From Pseudomonas mucoides (lineage in GTDB: Bacteria; Pseudomonadota; Gammaproteobacteria; Pseudomonadales; Pseudomonadaceae), in the NCBI RefSeq assembly GCF_015461845.1, contig NZ_JACOPW010000014.1, positions 1 through 54,821 on the forward strand: a DNA stretch of 54,821 nt, in the 5' to 3' direction. Positions within the stretch are counted from its first letter, which is position 1, and each line of letters starts with the position of its first letter. Under the pieces are notes generated by a model. It had not been told where the DNA came from and searched no databases. It saw only the letters and a program-made list of their open reading frames with translations. A program made the position numbers and the translations under genes. Shown here piece by piece: positions 43,883-53,500 of the stretch.

Positions 43883-43915
43883 TGATCGATCCCACGCGGA
43901 GCGTGGGATCGATCA
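43883..43915. repeat. Perfect 15-bp inverted repeat (Pseudomonas intergenic palindrome)
   Basis: Arms of 15 bp with a 3-bp loop (GGA), containing CCCACGC/GCGTGGG. It resembles the CCCACGC-type palindromes scattered in P. fluorescens intergenic regions, a different family from the REPs elsewhere in the window. It could serve as terminator for the preceding small gene, although no T-tract follows. Confidence 0.7.
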
Positions 43916-43921
43916 TCCGCG

Positions 43922-44183
43922 CTAAGCCTTGACCGAACCCGGCGCCAACTCTGGCGATTCAAGGTGATCCAGCGCTCGCTCCACCAATAAATGAACCCCA
44001 TCTGCCATTCGGCCAAGCGCCAGCGCGACGCAGCGGCGTGAGCCTTCGACATCGTCTGCCAGCGCTGATGGAGCGCAGGTCTTCAGAGGCGTTGGCCAGG
44101 AGGGCTTCGGTGGGGATGTCGGGGGAGACGGTGAAGAGGAGGCCTCTGCGGGGAGAAGGCGGGTTGGGGGTTACTTTGAACAT
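43922..44183 (-). pseudogene. Frameshifted DUF6124/DUF3077-type gene
   Basis: The minus-strand frame starts MFKVTPNPP and continues through LFTVSPDIPTEALLANASED, the conserved core of a Pseudomonas small-protein family. After RSISA the frame shifts. Reading on in another frame gives LADDVEGSRRCVALALGRMA and then VHLLVERALDHLESPE, the normal family C-terminus, with a stop at 43922-43924. The break lies in a GC run at 44059-44066; loss of a GC pair from a GCGCGC-like run would explain it. A short deletion between MFKVTPNPP and the core also shortens the N-terminus. An assembly or sequencing error is possible. Confidence 0.75.
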
Positions 44184-44215
44184 GGCGGAGTCTCAATGAT
44201 TACAAAGAGGCTGAC

Positions 44216-44325
44216 CCGGTTCGCTTGCACGCGAATAAGGTGGCCGCTATGTGCGGGGTGCCAGACCGAGTAAACCACGCCCTAAACCTCGGCAGACCCG
44301 AAGGTCTCCCGCACACAGCCGCCAT
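44216..44325 (-). promoter_or_regulatory. Structured 5' leader of the DUF6124-type gene
   Basis: In RNA from the minus strand, 44308-44323 pairs with 44242-44257 (15 of 16, counting one G-U), enclosing a hairpin AGACC-UUCG-GGUCU (44294-44307), whose C(UUCG)G loop exists only on that strand. A further hairpin UUCGC/GCGAA lies at 44220-44235. The leader ends about 35 nt before the ATG. I recall similar sequence ahead of other genes of this family. The region 44326-44553 holds two more short hairpins (44397-44412 and 44414-44433) and no gene. Confidence 0.55.
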
Positions 44326-44492
44326 AAAGCAATCGCAACAAGCATGAAAAATGCCTGATGAACGGCCAGAGGCAGTGTTTGGATGTGGTTTTTACCCGGA
44401 CTTGCACGTCCGTGTCACCGATTATTCAGTGACAAGGCCAGACTAGACCTGCGCATTACCCGGAATAAGTTCACCAAAACCGACGCAACTCG

Positions 44493-44518
44493 AAGGAAAT
44501 CTCCTAGGAGTTTTCCTT
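44493..44518. other. 26-bp near-perfect palindrome downstream of lapD
   Basis: AAGGAAATCTCCT is followed by AGGAGTTTTCCTT, 13-bp arms with one mismatch and no loop. It lies 36 bp beyond the lapD stop. No T-tract follows on the minus strand, so it is a weak terminator candidate; a protein-binding palindrome is as likely. Confidence 0.45.
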
Positions 44519-44553
44519 CAGATTTCCCGGTGACTGCGATAAGGGCATCAGCC

Positions 44554-46500
44554 TCACCGCCAAGGCTTGGGCTCACCGAACAACTGCCCCTGAACCCCAT
44601 AGATCCCCATTTCCCGAATCACCGACAACTCCCCTTCGGTCTCGACCCGCTCGGCAATCAGCGGCAAATCGATGCTGTGCGCCGCGCGCTGGATTGCCTC
44701 GATGAACAGGCGCTTGTCGCTCTCCTGATCAATCGCCCGAATGTAGCCGCCATCGATCTTCAAGTACGCCAACCCCAGCCGCGCCAGGTTGCCGATCATG
44801 CTGAAACGCCCGCCAAAGCGCTGCAGGCTCAGGGAGAAGCCGAGTTCTCGCAGGCGCCGCGTCAGCTCTTCCAGCTTCGCCTGCTCTGGCAATTGTTCCT
44901 CGCCAATTTCCAGGGTCAGGCGCGGCCCCAGATTGGAATTCGCGCGCAGAATCTCGAAGATTTTATTCAGCGTTTGCGGATCGCCCAACGTCGCCGACGA
45001 CAGGTTCAACGCCAGCGACTCTTCGTGGTCCGCCATCTGTTCCAGCACCAACTCCAACATCAGCCGATCCAGCCGCGCAGTCCAGCCAAAACGCTCCAGC
45101 CATGGCAGGAAGCGCCCGGCGGGAATGGTCTGGCCCTGCTCGTCGACCAAGCGCGAGAGCACTTTGTAATGCAGCACCAGTTGCGTGTCCTGACTGGCCA
45201 CAACCGGTTGGAAATACAGCTGGAAGCGCCGCTGATTCAACGCCTGATCCAGCAAGTTGTTCCAGGCATGATGGTCATCGCCGACACTGGCCGACGCGCT
45301 GTGATCCAGGCACGCCCAGCTCGGCTCGCCCTGACTTTCGGCCTGCGCCAGCGCCTGGTCACCTAGCCCCAGCACCGCTTGTGGTGAGTCGCCATGAACA
45401 AACGGCGCCAGCCCGATCGAAGCCACCGTGGCCACGTCGGTGGCGCCCGTCGCATGCAGGCTGGCCAAGGCACTGTCGAGGCTCTGCGCCAGCTGCAACG
45501 CTTCTTCGCGCACCAACCCCGGGGCCAGCACAGCGAATTCGCCGCCGCGAATCCGCGTGACGAGGTTCTGGGTTTCCGGGTACTTGGCACACTCGCGGGA
45601 CAACTGCTCGCCTACCGCTTTCAACAACTGGTCGGTGCGCTGGCCGCCTAACCGCTGGTTCAAACCGGCCAGGTCCTTGACCCGCAACAACAGCAGATAA
45701 CCGGAACTGGCCTGCTCCGGATTGCTCACCCGAGCGTTTAATTGCATCTCGAAATAACGACGGTTGGCGAGTCCCGTCAGGTTGTCCTGATAGGACTCGA
45801 CCCGCAGTTTTTCACTGCGTTCGGCCTGCTCCTGGAACAGTGCCTTGAGCTTCTCGACCATCTGGTTCATCGCCTGCACCACGCGGCGCAGCTCCGGGGT
45901 GCGTGGCAGCTCCGGCAGGCTGAGAAATTCACGACGCGCGATGGCGTGGGATTGCTGGACCATGTAGTCCAGCGGTTTCAATTGCCGACGCAACAGCAGC
46001 GCGCCCAGTACCGCACTCACGGCGCCGCAGACCAGCAACCAGCCAAGACTGCCCAGCGCGCTCTGCCACAGCTTGGCCAACGCGAACATCGGGTGGCTGA
46101 CCACCTCGACCCGCGCCGCCTGCTCCCAGCCACGGCTGACAATCGCATCGCCGCCAGCGGCTTCGAGGCCAATCATTTTGACGAACCAGTCCGGCACGTT
46201 GTTCACCGCCGGAATCCCGCTGCGCTCGACGATGGTTTTGTCATTGCTCAGATCAACGACGCGGATACTGGCGTAGTAGCCGCTGTCGAAAATCGAACTG
46301 ACCAGCAACTCGACCATCGCCGGGTCGTCGATGTTCGGCGTCAGGGACAGCGCCAGCGCCGTCGCGGCGTCCTGAGCGTGGGAACGCAACTGGTTGACGT
46401 ACTGGGTGCGCGAGCTTTCCAGGCTGACCATGAAGCTGCCGGTGAAGGCGACCACCAGGAACAGACAGATAGCGATCAACAGCTGTTTGAACAAAGACAT
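44554..46500 (-). CDS. lapD: LapD: inner-membrane c-di-GMP receptor
   Basis: A 648-residue receptor: membrane helix (about 5-26), periplasmic output domain (27-150) with W125, the residue that contacts LapG in known structures, second helix (about 152-172), HAMP and signalling helix (173-235), degenerate GGDEF (R318-G-G-E-F) and degenerate EAL (K446-V-L). Both enzyme domains lack catalytic residues, as in known LapD, where the EAL domain binds c-di-GMP. When bound, the periplasmic domain captures LapG so that LapA stays attached. It lies 14 bp downstream of lapG, on the same strand. Confidence 0.95.
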   Translation of the reverse strand: MSLFKQLLIAICLFLVVAFTGSFMVSLESSRTQYVNQLRSHAQDAATALALSLTPNIDDPAMVELLVSSIFDSGYYASIRVVDLSNDKTIVERSGIPAVNNVPDWFVKMIGLEAAGGDAIVSRGWEQAARVEVVSHPMFALAKLWQSALGSLGWLLVCGAVSAVLGALLLRRQLKPLDYMVQQSHAIARREFLSLPELPRTPELRRVVQAMNQMVEKLKALFQEQAERSEKLRVESYQDNLTGLANRRYFEMQLNARVSNPEQASSGYLLLLRVKDLAGLNQRLGGQRTDQLLKAVGEQLSRECAKYPETQNLVTRIRGGEFAVLAPGLVREEALQLAQSLDSALASLHATGATDVATVASIGLAPFVHGDSPQAVLGLGDQALAQAESQGEPSWACLDHSASASVGDDHHAWNNLLDQALNQRRFQLYFQPVVASQDTQLVLHYKVLSRLVDEQGQTIPAGRFLPWLERFGWTARLDRLMLELVLEQMADHEESLALNLSSATLGDPQTLNKIFEILRANSNLGPRLTLEIGEEQLPEQAKLEELTRRLRELGFSLSLQRFGGRFSMIGNLARLGLAYLKIDGGYIRAIDQESDKRLFIEAIQRAAHSIDLPLIAERVETEGELSVIREMGIYGVQGQLFGEPKPWR

Positions 46501-46514
46501 CTGAGCGCGTGCTC

Positions 46515-47279
46515 CTAGTTTGTCGTTTCGACCGGGAAACCTTCGGCCTGCATTTTCTTCAACACGTCCTGCCAGCGGGACAGGCGTTTGGTGTCACCGA
46601 CCTTTTTGTTGCCCTTGGCGCCCGGCAAATACAAACCTTCTGCATTGAAAGAGTAGACCGGTAACAGATCGGTTCGTTGACTGGCCGGTTTTATCTCGTT
46701 GATCAGACTGTCGAGCACCAGCGGCATGGCCTCGGGGCTGGAATAGTAGGTCAACACCATGTGCGCCCGGTTCTGACGCAACGCCTTGACGTAGGTGATG
46801 CGCAGCTTGTCACTGGACACGCCGAGGTGGCGCAGGCTGAAATACTTGGCAATCGCATAGTCTTCGCAATCGCCGGCGCCCTTCCACAACGCTTCGATGG
46901 GCGTTTCCCAATAATCGACGTCGTGCCACAGGTCGATGTCCTCGACGTAGCGCACCTGATTGTTGAAGAACAGGTTGACCACTTTGAGCTGTTCCAGCTC
47001 GCTGACCTGCTTCTGCGTGGCCAGTAAATGCTGCCAGGCGTCTATCCGTTGCTGCCCTTCACCCAACGGCCCGTACAGGGCCTGGGCGCGACGGCTGATC
47101 AGCGAAAAGTCCCAATCGGCCTGCAAGCCGCCCAGCATGACGCCGGTCAGCAGCAGCGCGCAGCACAGCCAGCGCAAGATCCGTGGGATTGCGAAACGTA
47201 CCGCCAATGCGAGGCATCCAGAGCAGGCAAATGGAATTCGCCCGATGGTGCAGGTTAGCCCGACAAAAGACAATGGCAC
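46515..47279 (-). CDS. lapG: LapG: periplasmic cysteine protease of the adhesin
   Basis: A transglutaminase-like cysteine protease of the BTLCP family. In the 254-residue numbering, the catalytic residues are C138 (GAGDCEDYA), H173 and D190; the acidic residues D137, E139 and D140 bind calcium in homologues. A hydrophobic segment (33-51) serves as membrane/signal helix. The start is uncertain: GTG at 47277-47279 gives 254 residues, an in-frame TTG at 47207 would give about 230. It cuts LapA at TAAG. Upstream of lapD in one operon, as in P. fluorescens Pf0-1. Confidence 0.92.
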   Translation of the reverse strand: MPLSFVGLTCTIGRIPFACSGCLALAVRFAIPRILRWLCCALLLTGVMLGGLQADWDFSLISRRAQALYGPLGEGQQRIDAWQHLLATQKQVSELEQLKVVNLFFNNQVRYVEDIDLWHDVDYWETPIEALWKGAGDCEDYAIAKYFSLRHLGVSSDKLRITYVKALRQNRAHMVLTYYSSPEAMPLVLDSLINEIKPASQRTDLLPVYSFNAEGLYLPGAKGNKKVGDTKRLSRWQDVLKKMQAEGFPVETTN

Positions 47280-47425
47280 GGTGCAATCACGGGCGACGCG
47301 CTAGACTTTGTATTGTGAATGTCATTAAAAGGTTGCGATTGAAAACCTGACTTGTTTGACAAGCCTCATCGCAGTCACTAGTGTCCAGTTGGATCCAAAT
47401 ATTTCAGTCGAATAGGGTGCGAGTA

Positions 47426-48136
47426 GTGTCACACAAGACCAACCCTCTCAGCAGTATCAAGGTCAGCGGGTCGATACCCGCTCACCTCGCACGTTCGGTG
47501 ATCGAAGAAACGCTGCGTTCGGCGATTCTCGATGGGCGCATCCCTTGCGGCACCGCGTTGCGCCAGCAAGACCTGGCTGACCTGTTCGGCGTCAGCCGTA
47601 TGCCCGTGCGCGAAGCCTTGCGCCAGCTCGAAGCCCAGGCGCTGCTCAACGTTGTCGCCCATAAAGGTGCCGTCGTCGCACCGCTGGTCCAGGGCGACGC
47701 CGTGGAAACCTATGCGCTGCGGATTCTCCTGGAATCCGAAGCCCTGCGATTGTCGATTCCATTGCTCGAAAAAGAAGACCTGGAAGCCGCTGCCCGTCAT
47801 ATCGATGATATGGAGACCGAGCAGAACTACAGCGAGATTGGCCGTCTCAATCGCTTGTTCCACATGTCGCTGTACTGCAAGGCGCCTAACCGCCGCCTGT
47901 TGGGCCTGATCGAAGAAGGGTTGAACGAAGAAGAACGCTTCCTGCGTTTCAACCTCGAAGCGATGGGACTGGGCAAACTGTCCCAGGACGATCACCGGGA
48001 GCTGTTGCTGGCCGTGGAAGATCGCGACATCGAGCGCGCAGTCAAGCTGCTAGAAAATCACCTCAACCGCGGTGTAGAGGTCATTACGCGCTATCTCGCC
48101 AGCCCTGAAGCACTGAACAAGAAAACCACCCGGTAA
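47426..48136 (+). CDS. GntR-family regulator (FadR/FCD type)
   Basis: A 236-residue regulator with an N-terminal winged helix-turn-helix (about 15-78, IEETLRSAILDGRIPCGTAL and LADLFGVSRMPVREALRQLE) and a C-terminal FCD effector domain (85-225) with metal-binding His and Asp residues (about 130-215). The GTG at 47426 is preferred because AGGG lies about nine bases upstream and because the family starts near here; a longer frame from 47381 has no such site. It is divergent from lapG with a 146-bp gap. Target genes are unknown; it does not have to be linked to the adjacent mgo operon. Confidence 0.85.
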   Translation: MSHKTNPLSSIKVSGSIPAHLARSVIEETLRSAILDGRIPCGTALRQQDLADLFGVSRMPVREALRQLEAQALLNVVAHKGAVVAPLVQGDAVETYALRILLESEALRLSIPLLEKEDLEAAARHIDDMETEQNYSEIGRLNRLFHMSLYCKAPNRRLLGLIEEGLNEEERFLRFNLEAMGLGKLSQDDHRELLLAVEDRDIERAVKLLENHLNRGVEVITRYLASPEALNKKTTR

Positions 48137-48154
48137 ATCGTGCCATCAAGCCTG

Positions 48155-48180
48155 AACGAGCAGATCGGACTGCTCGTTTC
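48155..48180 (+). terminator. Terminator after the GntR gene
   Basis: Arms AACGAGCAG (48155-48163) and CTGCTCGTT (48170-48178) with a six-base loop, 18 bp after the stop, followed by a short T-run. Confidence 0.7.
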
Positions 48181-48819
48181 GCTGACCACGTCGGCGCTCA
48201 GCCCCTCGCTAAAGCCTTGCCCTCGATTTTTCCCTTCCCAAGCCCAATAACTGTACCGAGAGGATGACGCCTCGGTGATAGCGGCTGCCGTGATTTACGC
48301 TCACTCTTGGACGGCCAACAACCAATGAACGGGCGACGCTGCGCACCTGCGCAACAGTCCCCGCCACAAGAACCTACGGAAGGAGTCTTGTCACGGGAAA
48401 GGAAGCATCGGCGTTGATCCCAGCCAACTTCCACCCTCTAAAGTCACGTCATTGATTCAACCAAGAAAGTTGCTTCGAGTGAGGCATTCACTCTTTATTT
48501 CAATTCTGACTTTAATTAGTTGGAAGGAGCAACTACGCCTGAATAAAACTTCAAACCGCAGTTTTATTGGAGCTTGTCGCGCCGAACAAACTTGAACTTT
48601 CATTTAATTAAAAAATGACTTGCCGGAAACTTTATTCGTGTATTAGTTTTTGCTCGCCGCACTGAGCAAAGTCCTACAAGGCTTGCCCTGTGGACTCATA
48701 GCCATTCAAACCGACTAATCAGTTCGAGGCACTTGCTCGCCCACTGAAAACTTTAAACGCCAGGCACTGATTGATCGCAACTTCCTTAACGCCATCTCAG
48801 ATCACTTATAGGCATACTC
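48181..48819 (+). promoter_or_regulatory. AT-rich control region upstream of the mgo operon
   Basis: No gene is visible in about 640 bp. The part from 48450 to 48700 is markedly AT-rich. It holds an 8-bp inverted repeat AATAAAAC/GTTTTATT with an 11-bp loop (48542-48568) and a short hairpin GAGTGA/TCACTC (48477-48493) followed by TTTATTT. The ribosome-binding site of the first gene is weak (AGG at -13). The operon's transcription start cannot be placed; TTGCCG near 48620 could be a -35. Confidence 0.5.
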
Positions 48820-49596
48820 ATGAAAGCGAATAAAGACCGTCTCATCCAGAAGAAAGCAGAACTTAGTGCACACCCGATCTTTTCTGAAATACATTCGCTG
48901 GCGGTACTTCAGCGCTTCATGGAAACCCATGTATTTGCAGTCTGGGATTTCATGTCGCTGACCAAACGTCTGCAACAGGAACTGACCTGTGTTCAATTAC
49001 CTTGGCTGCCGCCTCGAGACTCGCAGGCCGCACGCCTGATCAACGAGATCGTGCTGGGTGAGGAGTCCGATGACCGTCCGGCCCAGGGTCATTACAGTCA
49101 CTTTGAATTGTATCTGGATGCGATGCGCGAAGTCGGCGCCAGCACCGTCGCCGTGGAGCGCTTTGTTGCGTTGCAACAAGAAGGCGTGAGCTACGACGTC
49201 GCGTTGCAAAGCGTGGACGTCGACCCGGCCGCCGCGCAGTTCGTGCGGCACACCTTGCACACAGCATTGCATGCACCGGGACACAGCGTTGCAGCGGCGT
49301 TTTTGCATGGTCGTGAGAGTGTGATTCCGCAGATGTTCCAGCGAATTCTGGACGATTGGGGCATCGGCATCGAGCAAGCGCCGACCTTCCGTTATTACCT
49401 GGCACGGCACATCGAAGTCGATTCCGAAGACCACGGCCCGGCGGCGGAAAAGCTTCTCGCCCGGTTGGTTGATGGCAATCCGCAACGGGAAGAAGACGTC
49501 TACGCCAGCGCGATTGCTGCCGTAGAAAGCCGCATTGCCCTGTGGGACGGTCTGCGCCTGAGCATGGGCGAGCCTTTGCGTGAGGTGACTGTATGA
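48820..49596 (+). CDS. mgoB: MgoB/PvfA-type haem-oxygenase-fold enzyme (DUF3050)
   Basis: A 258-residue helical protein of the DUF3050 family. The HVFAVWDFMS stretch near residue 37 and LARHIEVDSEDHGPAAEKLL near 190-210 supply the His and acidic residues expected of haem-oxygenase-like diiron proteins, and a GHYSHFELYLDAM segment near 90 adds more. It is the first gene of the four-gene operon and overlaps the next by 4 bp (ATGA, 49593-49596). In mgo/pvf clusters this gene is required for the signal molecule; its exact reaction is not firmly known. Confidence 0.85.
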   Translation: MKANKDRLIQKKAELSAHPIFSEIHSLAVLQRFMETHVFAVWDFMSLTKRLQQELTCVQLPWLPPRDSQAARLINEIVLGEESDDRPAQGHYSHFELYLDAMREVGASTVAVERFVALQQEGVSYDVALQSVDVDPAAAQFVRHTLHTALHAPGHSVAAAFLHGRESVIPQMFQRILDDWGIGIEQAPTFRYYLARHIEVDSEDHGPAAEKLLARLVDGNPQREEDVYASAIAAVESRIALWDGLRLSMGEPLREVTV

Positions 49597-50522
49597 ACGC
49601 TGCCGATTACCAATCCTTCGCCGACGCCTGGGAGAGCCGCGCGACCATCCGCACTCGCCCACGGCGAGTGCTGGAAAACGATGACAAGCTGATCTATCCC
49701 TTGAGCCGTCAGCCGCTGGTGCTGAGCGAAACCTTCCTGCGTGAATGCCCGGAACAGCGGGACTTCGCCTTGGTGCAGACGCTCTACAAATTCATCAACG
49801 ACGTGGTGATTTTCGAAACCGAGATCGTCGACAAGACTGCGCGCAGCATCGCCAAGAATCGCTTCGCCGTGGCGTTCCCGTTCGCTTGCCGATACGACGC
49901 CATGACCGTGGTGGTGGACGAGGATTACCACGCCTTGGTGGCCATGGATTTCATGCAGCAGACCATCGCCATGACCGGCATCACACCGGTCCTGTTGCCA
50001 GACGAAATCGAGCTCAGTCGCGCTATCCCGGCGGCGGTGGCGCTCGCGCCGGAACACTTGCGCAGCGCCGTCGAATTGATCTGCGTGGCCATTGCCGAGA
50101 ACACCGTGACCGGCGATGTCGCGGCGTTCGCCAAAGACGACACGGTCAAGCAATCGATCAAAGGCCTGATGGCCGATCACTTGCTGGACGAAGGTCGCCA
50201 CTCCGGCTTCTGGGCGCGGCTCGTGCGTATCTACTGGCACACCGCGAGCGAAGACGATCGCCATTGCATCGCGCAGATCCTGCCGGTGTTCATCGGCCAT
50301 TACCTGACCAACGATATCCAGAAGTCTTTCGACTTCCGGCTGATCGAGTCTTTGCAGATCAGCGACGCGGCGCGTCAGGCCCTCAAGGGCGAAGTCTCGG
50401 GGTTGGCCTTCCCGATCAATCGCCATCACCCGCTGGTCGCCAACATCGTGCGGTTTTTCCGCAGCAGTTCGCTGCTCGATTCGCCGTGCGTGCAAGACGC
50501 CCTCAGCGACTACCTGGTTTAA
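49593..50522 (+). CDS. mgoC: MgoC/PvfB-type AurF-family diiron N-oxygenase
   Basis: A 309-residue AurF-like non-haem diiron oxygenase. The metal-ligand motifs are visible in order: FETEIVD (about 75), VDEDYHAL (about 108), IAENTVTGD (about 166) and DHLLDEGRHSGFW (about 194). AurF relatives oxidise amines to hydroxylamines, nitroso or nitro groups; the PvfB homologue is the N-oxygenase responsible for the N-oxide chemistry of pyrazine N-oxides and valdiazen. It overlaps mgoB by 4 bp and is 14 bp ahead of the NRPS gene. Confidence 0.9.
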   Translation: MNAADYQSFADAWESRATIRTRPRRVLENDDKLIYPLSRQPLVLSETFLRECPEQRDFALVQTLYKFINDVVIFETEIVDKTARSIAKNRFAVAFPFACRYDAMTVVVDEDYHALVAMDFMQQTIAMTGITPVLLPDEIELSRAIPAAVALAPEHLRSAVELICVAIAENTVTGDVAAFAKDDTVKQSIKGLMADHLLDEGRHSGFWARLVRIYWHTASEDDRHCIAQILPVFIGHYLTNDIQKSFDFRLIESLQISDAARQALKGEVSGLAFPINRHHPLVANIVRFFRSSSLLDSPCVQDALSDYLV

Positions 50523-50536
50523 CGAGGAGAACCTCC

Positions 50537-53500
50537 ATGAGACGTCTCGACATTTTGCTCATTGGGCAAAGCCAGGCCTTGACCGCCCTGGCGCTGGAGC
50601 TTGAACAACACGGTCATTCGCTGGTGCGGTTTTTCGACACACTTGATAAGCAACCGTCGTTTGATTTGCTGATAGACGACGCGTCGATGCCTTTCGGTCA
50701 TTCTGGTGAGACACCGCGATTGACGCTTCAACTGGGTATCGGCGGGTCGGAGGCTGGTAGCTTGCCGTCGCTGGACCTGTTGTGCTCGTACAACGAGGCA
50801 TTGTTCACGCGTGTGCCGATCGCCGACGAGCCTTACGGCAACGGCCAGGCATTGCGCCTGCGAGCGGTAGCGGAGCTGGTGGATCACGTCGCGCTGCTGG
50901 TCAGCCGCTTCTCCCGGGATGCCGAGTATTTTCTGCACGCACAACCGGCCGCGCCGGCTCACTTTGAGCGTGTGGACACGTTGGTGTGGCTTGAACACCT
51001 GGCATTCGTCCATCAACTCAACGTCACCGCTCAACCCTGGCTGCTGGAACTGGGGCAGATCCCGATGATCGAGCGCCTTGAACAGCGCCTCCTTCAATCC
51101 GCCGAACGACCCGCGCTGAGCATCGACGGTACGACGCTGAGCTATCGGCAACTGCATGCCCATAGCCGTGCTATCCAACAGCAGTTACAGCCGCTGCTCG
51201 ATAAGCATCAGGGGCCGTTGGTGGTCGGGATCTGCCTGCCGAAATGCAGTGCGCTGTATGCAGGGATTCTGGCGATTCTCGGCAGCGGCGCGGTGTATTT
51301 GCCGTTGGAGCCGAGCCATCCGCTGCAACGTCAGCAGTACATACTTTCAAACGCCGGGGCCGTGTTGTTGCTGCATGACGGCCAGCATCCGCTCGCCGAG
51401 GACATGCCGGGGCTGGACATCAGCCGCATCGACCTCGACGACGTGGACCTCGAACAACCCTTGATGCGTCAGCGACCTGACAGGGATGCGCCGTGCATGG
51501 CGCTCTATACCTCGGGCACCACCGGCCATCCCAAAGGCGTGTTGCTCAGTCAGGCCAACCTTGCACACTTCACTACGTGGTACGCAGACTACGTACAACT
51601 CACCGAACAGAGTCGGGTACTGCAGTTTTCATCGCTGAGTTTTGACTCGTCGCTGATCGATATTTTCCCGACGCTGTTGCAGGGCGCCAAGCTGATCGTG
51701 CCCAGTGACGATCAACGCCGTGATCCCTTGCAACTGGTCGAGCTGATCCGCCACCAGCAACTCAGCCACGGTTTTTTGCCGCCGGCACTGCTGAGCATTC
51801 TGCCGCTGGATCAGTTACAGGGGCTGGATCATGTGATGACCGGCGGCGACGTTTGTGAACCGTACGTGATCGAACAACTGTCGCGCCAGGGCAAGCTCTA
51901 CAACTTGTATGGCCCGACCGAAGCCACGGTGCTGATCACCGCGCGACAATTGCGTCCCGGCGACAGTAACCGGACCCTCGGCGCACCGATTGCCAACAGT
52001 CAGGTGCTGATTCTCGATGAAGAGTTTCAACCCGTTACCGACCACACCGTAGGTGAGTTGTACATCGTCGGGCCGGGGGTGTGCCTGGGGTATCTGAACA
52101 ACCCGCAGCAGACCGCCGAACGCTATCTGAACCTGAGTTTGCCAAGCGGCCAAAGCCTGCGCGCCTATCGGACTGGCGATATGGCGAAGTGGACGAGCGA
52201 CGGCATCGAGCTGTGTGGGCGGCGAGATAACCAGGTGAAGATTCGCGGCTTTCGGGTTGAACCGGAAGAGATCGAACGCTGCCTGCGCGACAGCCTGTTG
52301 TACCGCCAGGTGGCGGTGGTCATCGACAGTCAGCGGCGCATTCTGGCCTTCCTCGCACAGCCTCAGGAAGACTGGCCCGGTGCCGCTCGCGAAGCCTTGA
52401 AGGCTCACGCGTTGCAGTTCTTGCCGGACTACATGCAGCCCGGTGCCTGGACCGAACTGCACAGCATGCCCTTCGCCAGTAATGGCAAAGTCGATCGCAA
52501 AGCGTTGCTTGCCATGCCGGTCAACGTCCTGGAAAACACCGCTCGACGCTTGCCAGTCAGTGCCGATGAGGCTTTGCTGCTGGAGATCTGGACCGAGTTG
52601 CTGGAGCTGCCGGCCAGCGATATTTCTACCGACGAAAGCTTCTTCAATCTGGGCGGTCACTCGATCCTGTTGTCGCGCATGCTGCTGCGATTGCGTGAGG
52701 AGTTCGGGCGCAGTATTTCGATCAACCGCTTCATTGAACTGCCGACCATTACGAAGTTGGCGACCTTGGTGCGCGGCTCCGGCACTGAAGAAGTGCTCAG
52801 CGAAAAGGCCTTGGCGGATGCCTTCCGTGAGTTGGATATTCAGCCGCTGCCTGTCAGCCGAATGGGCGACGTGCATAAGGTGATTGTCACCGGCGCAAAC
52901 AGTTTTGTCGGTGTGCATATCGTCGAGGCACTGCTGGGTTGGGGCGCCACTGAAGTCGCGTGCCTGGTGCGCGATGGCGGTGGGCAATCAGCGGCCGAGC
53001 GCTTCGCTCATGCGCTGCGCGAGAACCGTCTGGAGCATCTGGATCTGAGCCGTGTACGGGTTTATGCGTCGGACATGACTCATCCGTTTCTGGGGCTATC
53101 CGATGAGGTTTACGCGCGCCTCGATCGAGAGTTCGGCGCGCTGGTGCACAACGCTGCCAACGTCAATCACGTACTCGATTACGAATCACTGGCGCGAGAC
53201 AACGTCGAACCGATTTTCGAGTGCCTGAAGTTGTGTGAAGGGCGCAGCAAGAAAGTCTTCAACTTCGTCTCGACGCTCTCAGCGTCCAGCACGATTGCCG
53301 CCGACGGCCGAGTGCTGGAATTGCCAGCGGCGCAGACCCCGCCAATCTATATCAAGAATGGCTACAACCTCTCCAAGTGGGTCGGCGAACGGATTCTTGA
53401 ACGGGCTCGCGAGCGTGGGGTGCGGGTCAATCTCTATCGCCCCGGCAACATCAGTTTCAACAGCCTCACGGGTGTCTGCCAGCCGCACAAAAACCGTTTG

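Noticed and set aside
44200..44330. tRNA or known small RNA in the lapD side intergenic region
   Set aside because: The hairpins do not form a cloverleaf and no CCA or T-loop consensus is present; treated as a gene leader instead.
48198..48434. 78-codon minus-strand frame in the GntR-mgo intergenic region
   Set aside because: No ribosome-binding site, Arg/Cys-rich composition without family resemblance; probably chance.
50537..51060. Condensation domain at the N-terminus of the NRPS
   Set aside because: No HHxxxDG-type motif in residues 1-165 and the segment is far shorter than a condensation domain.
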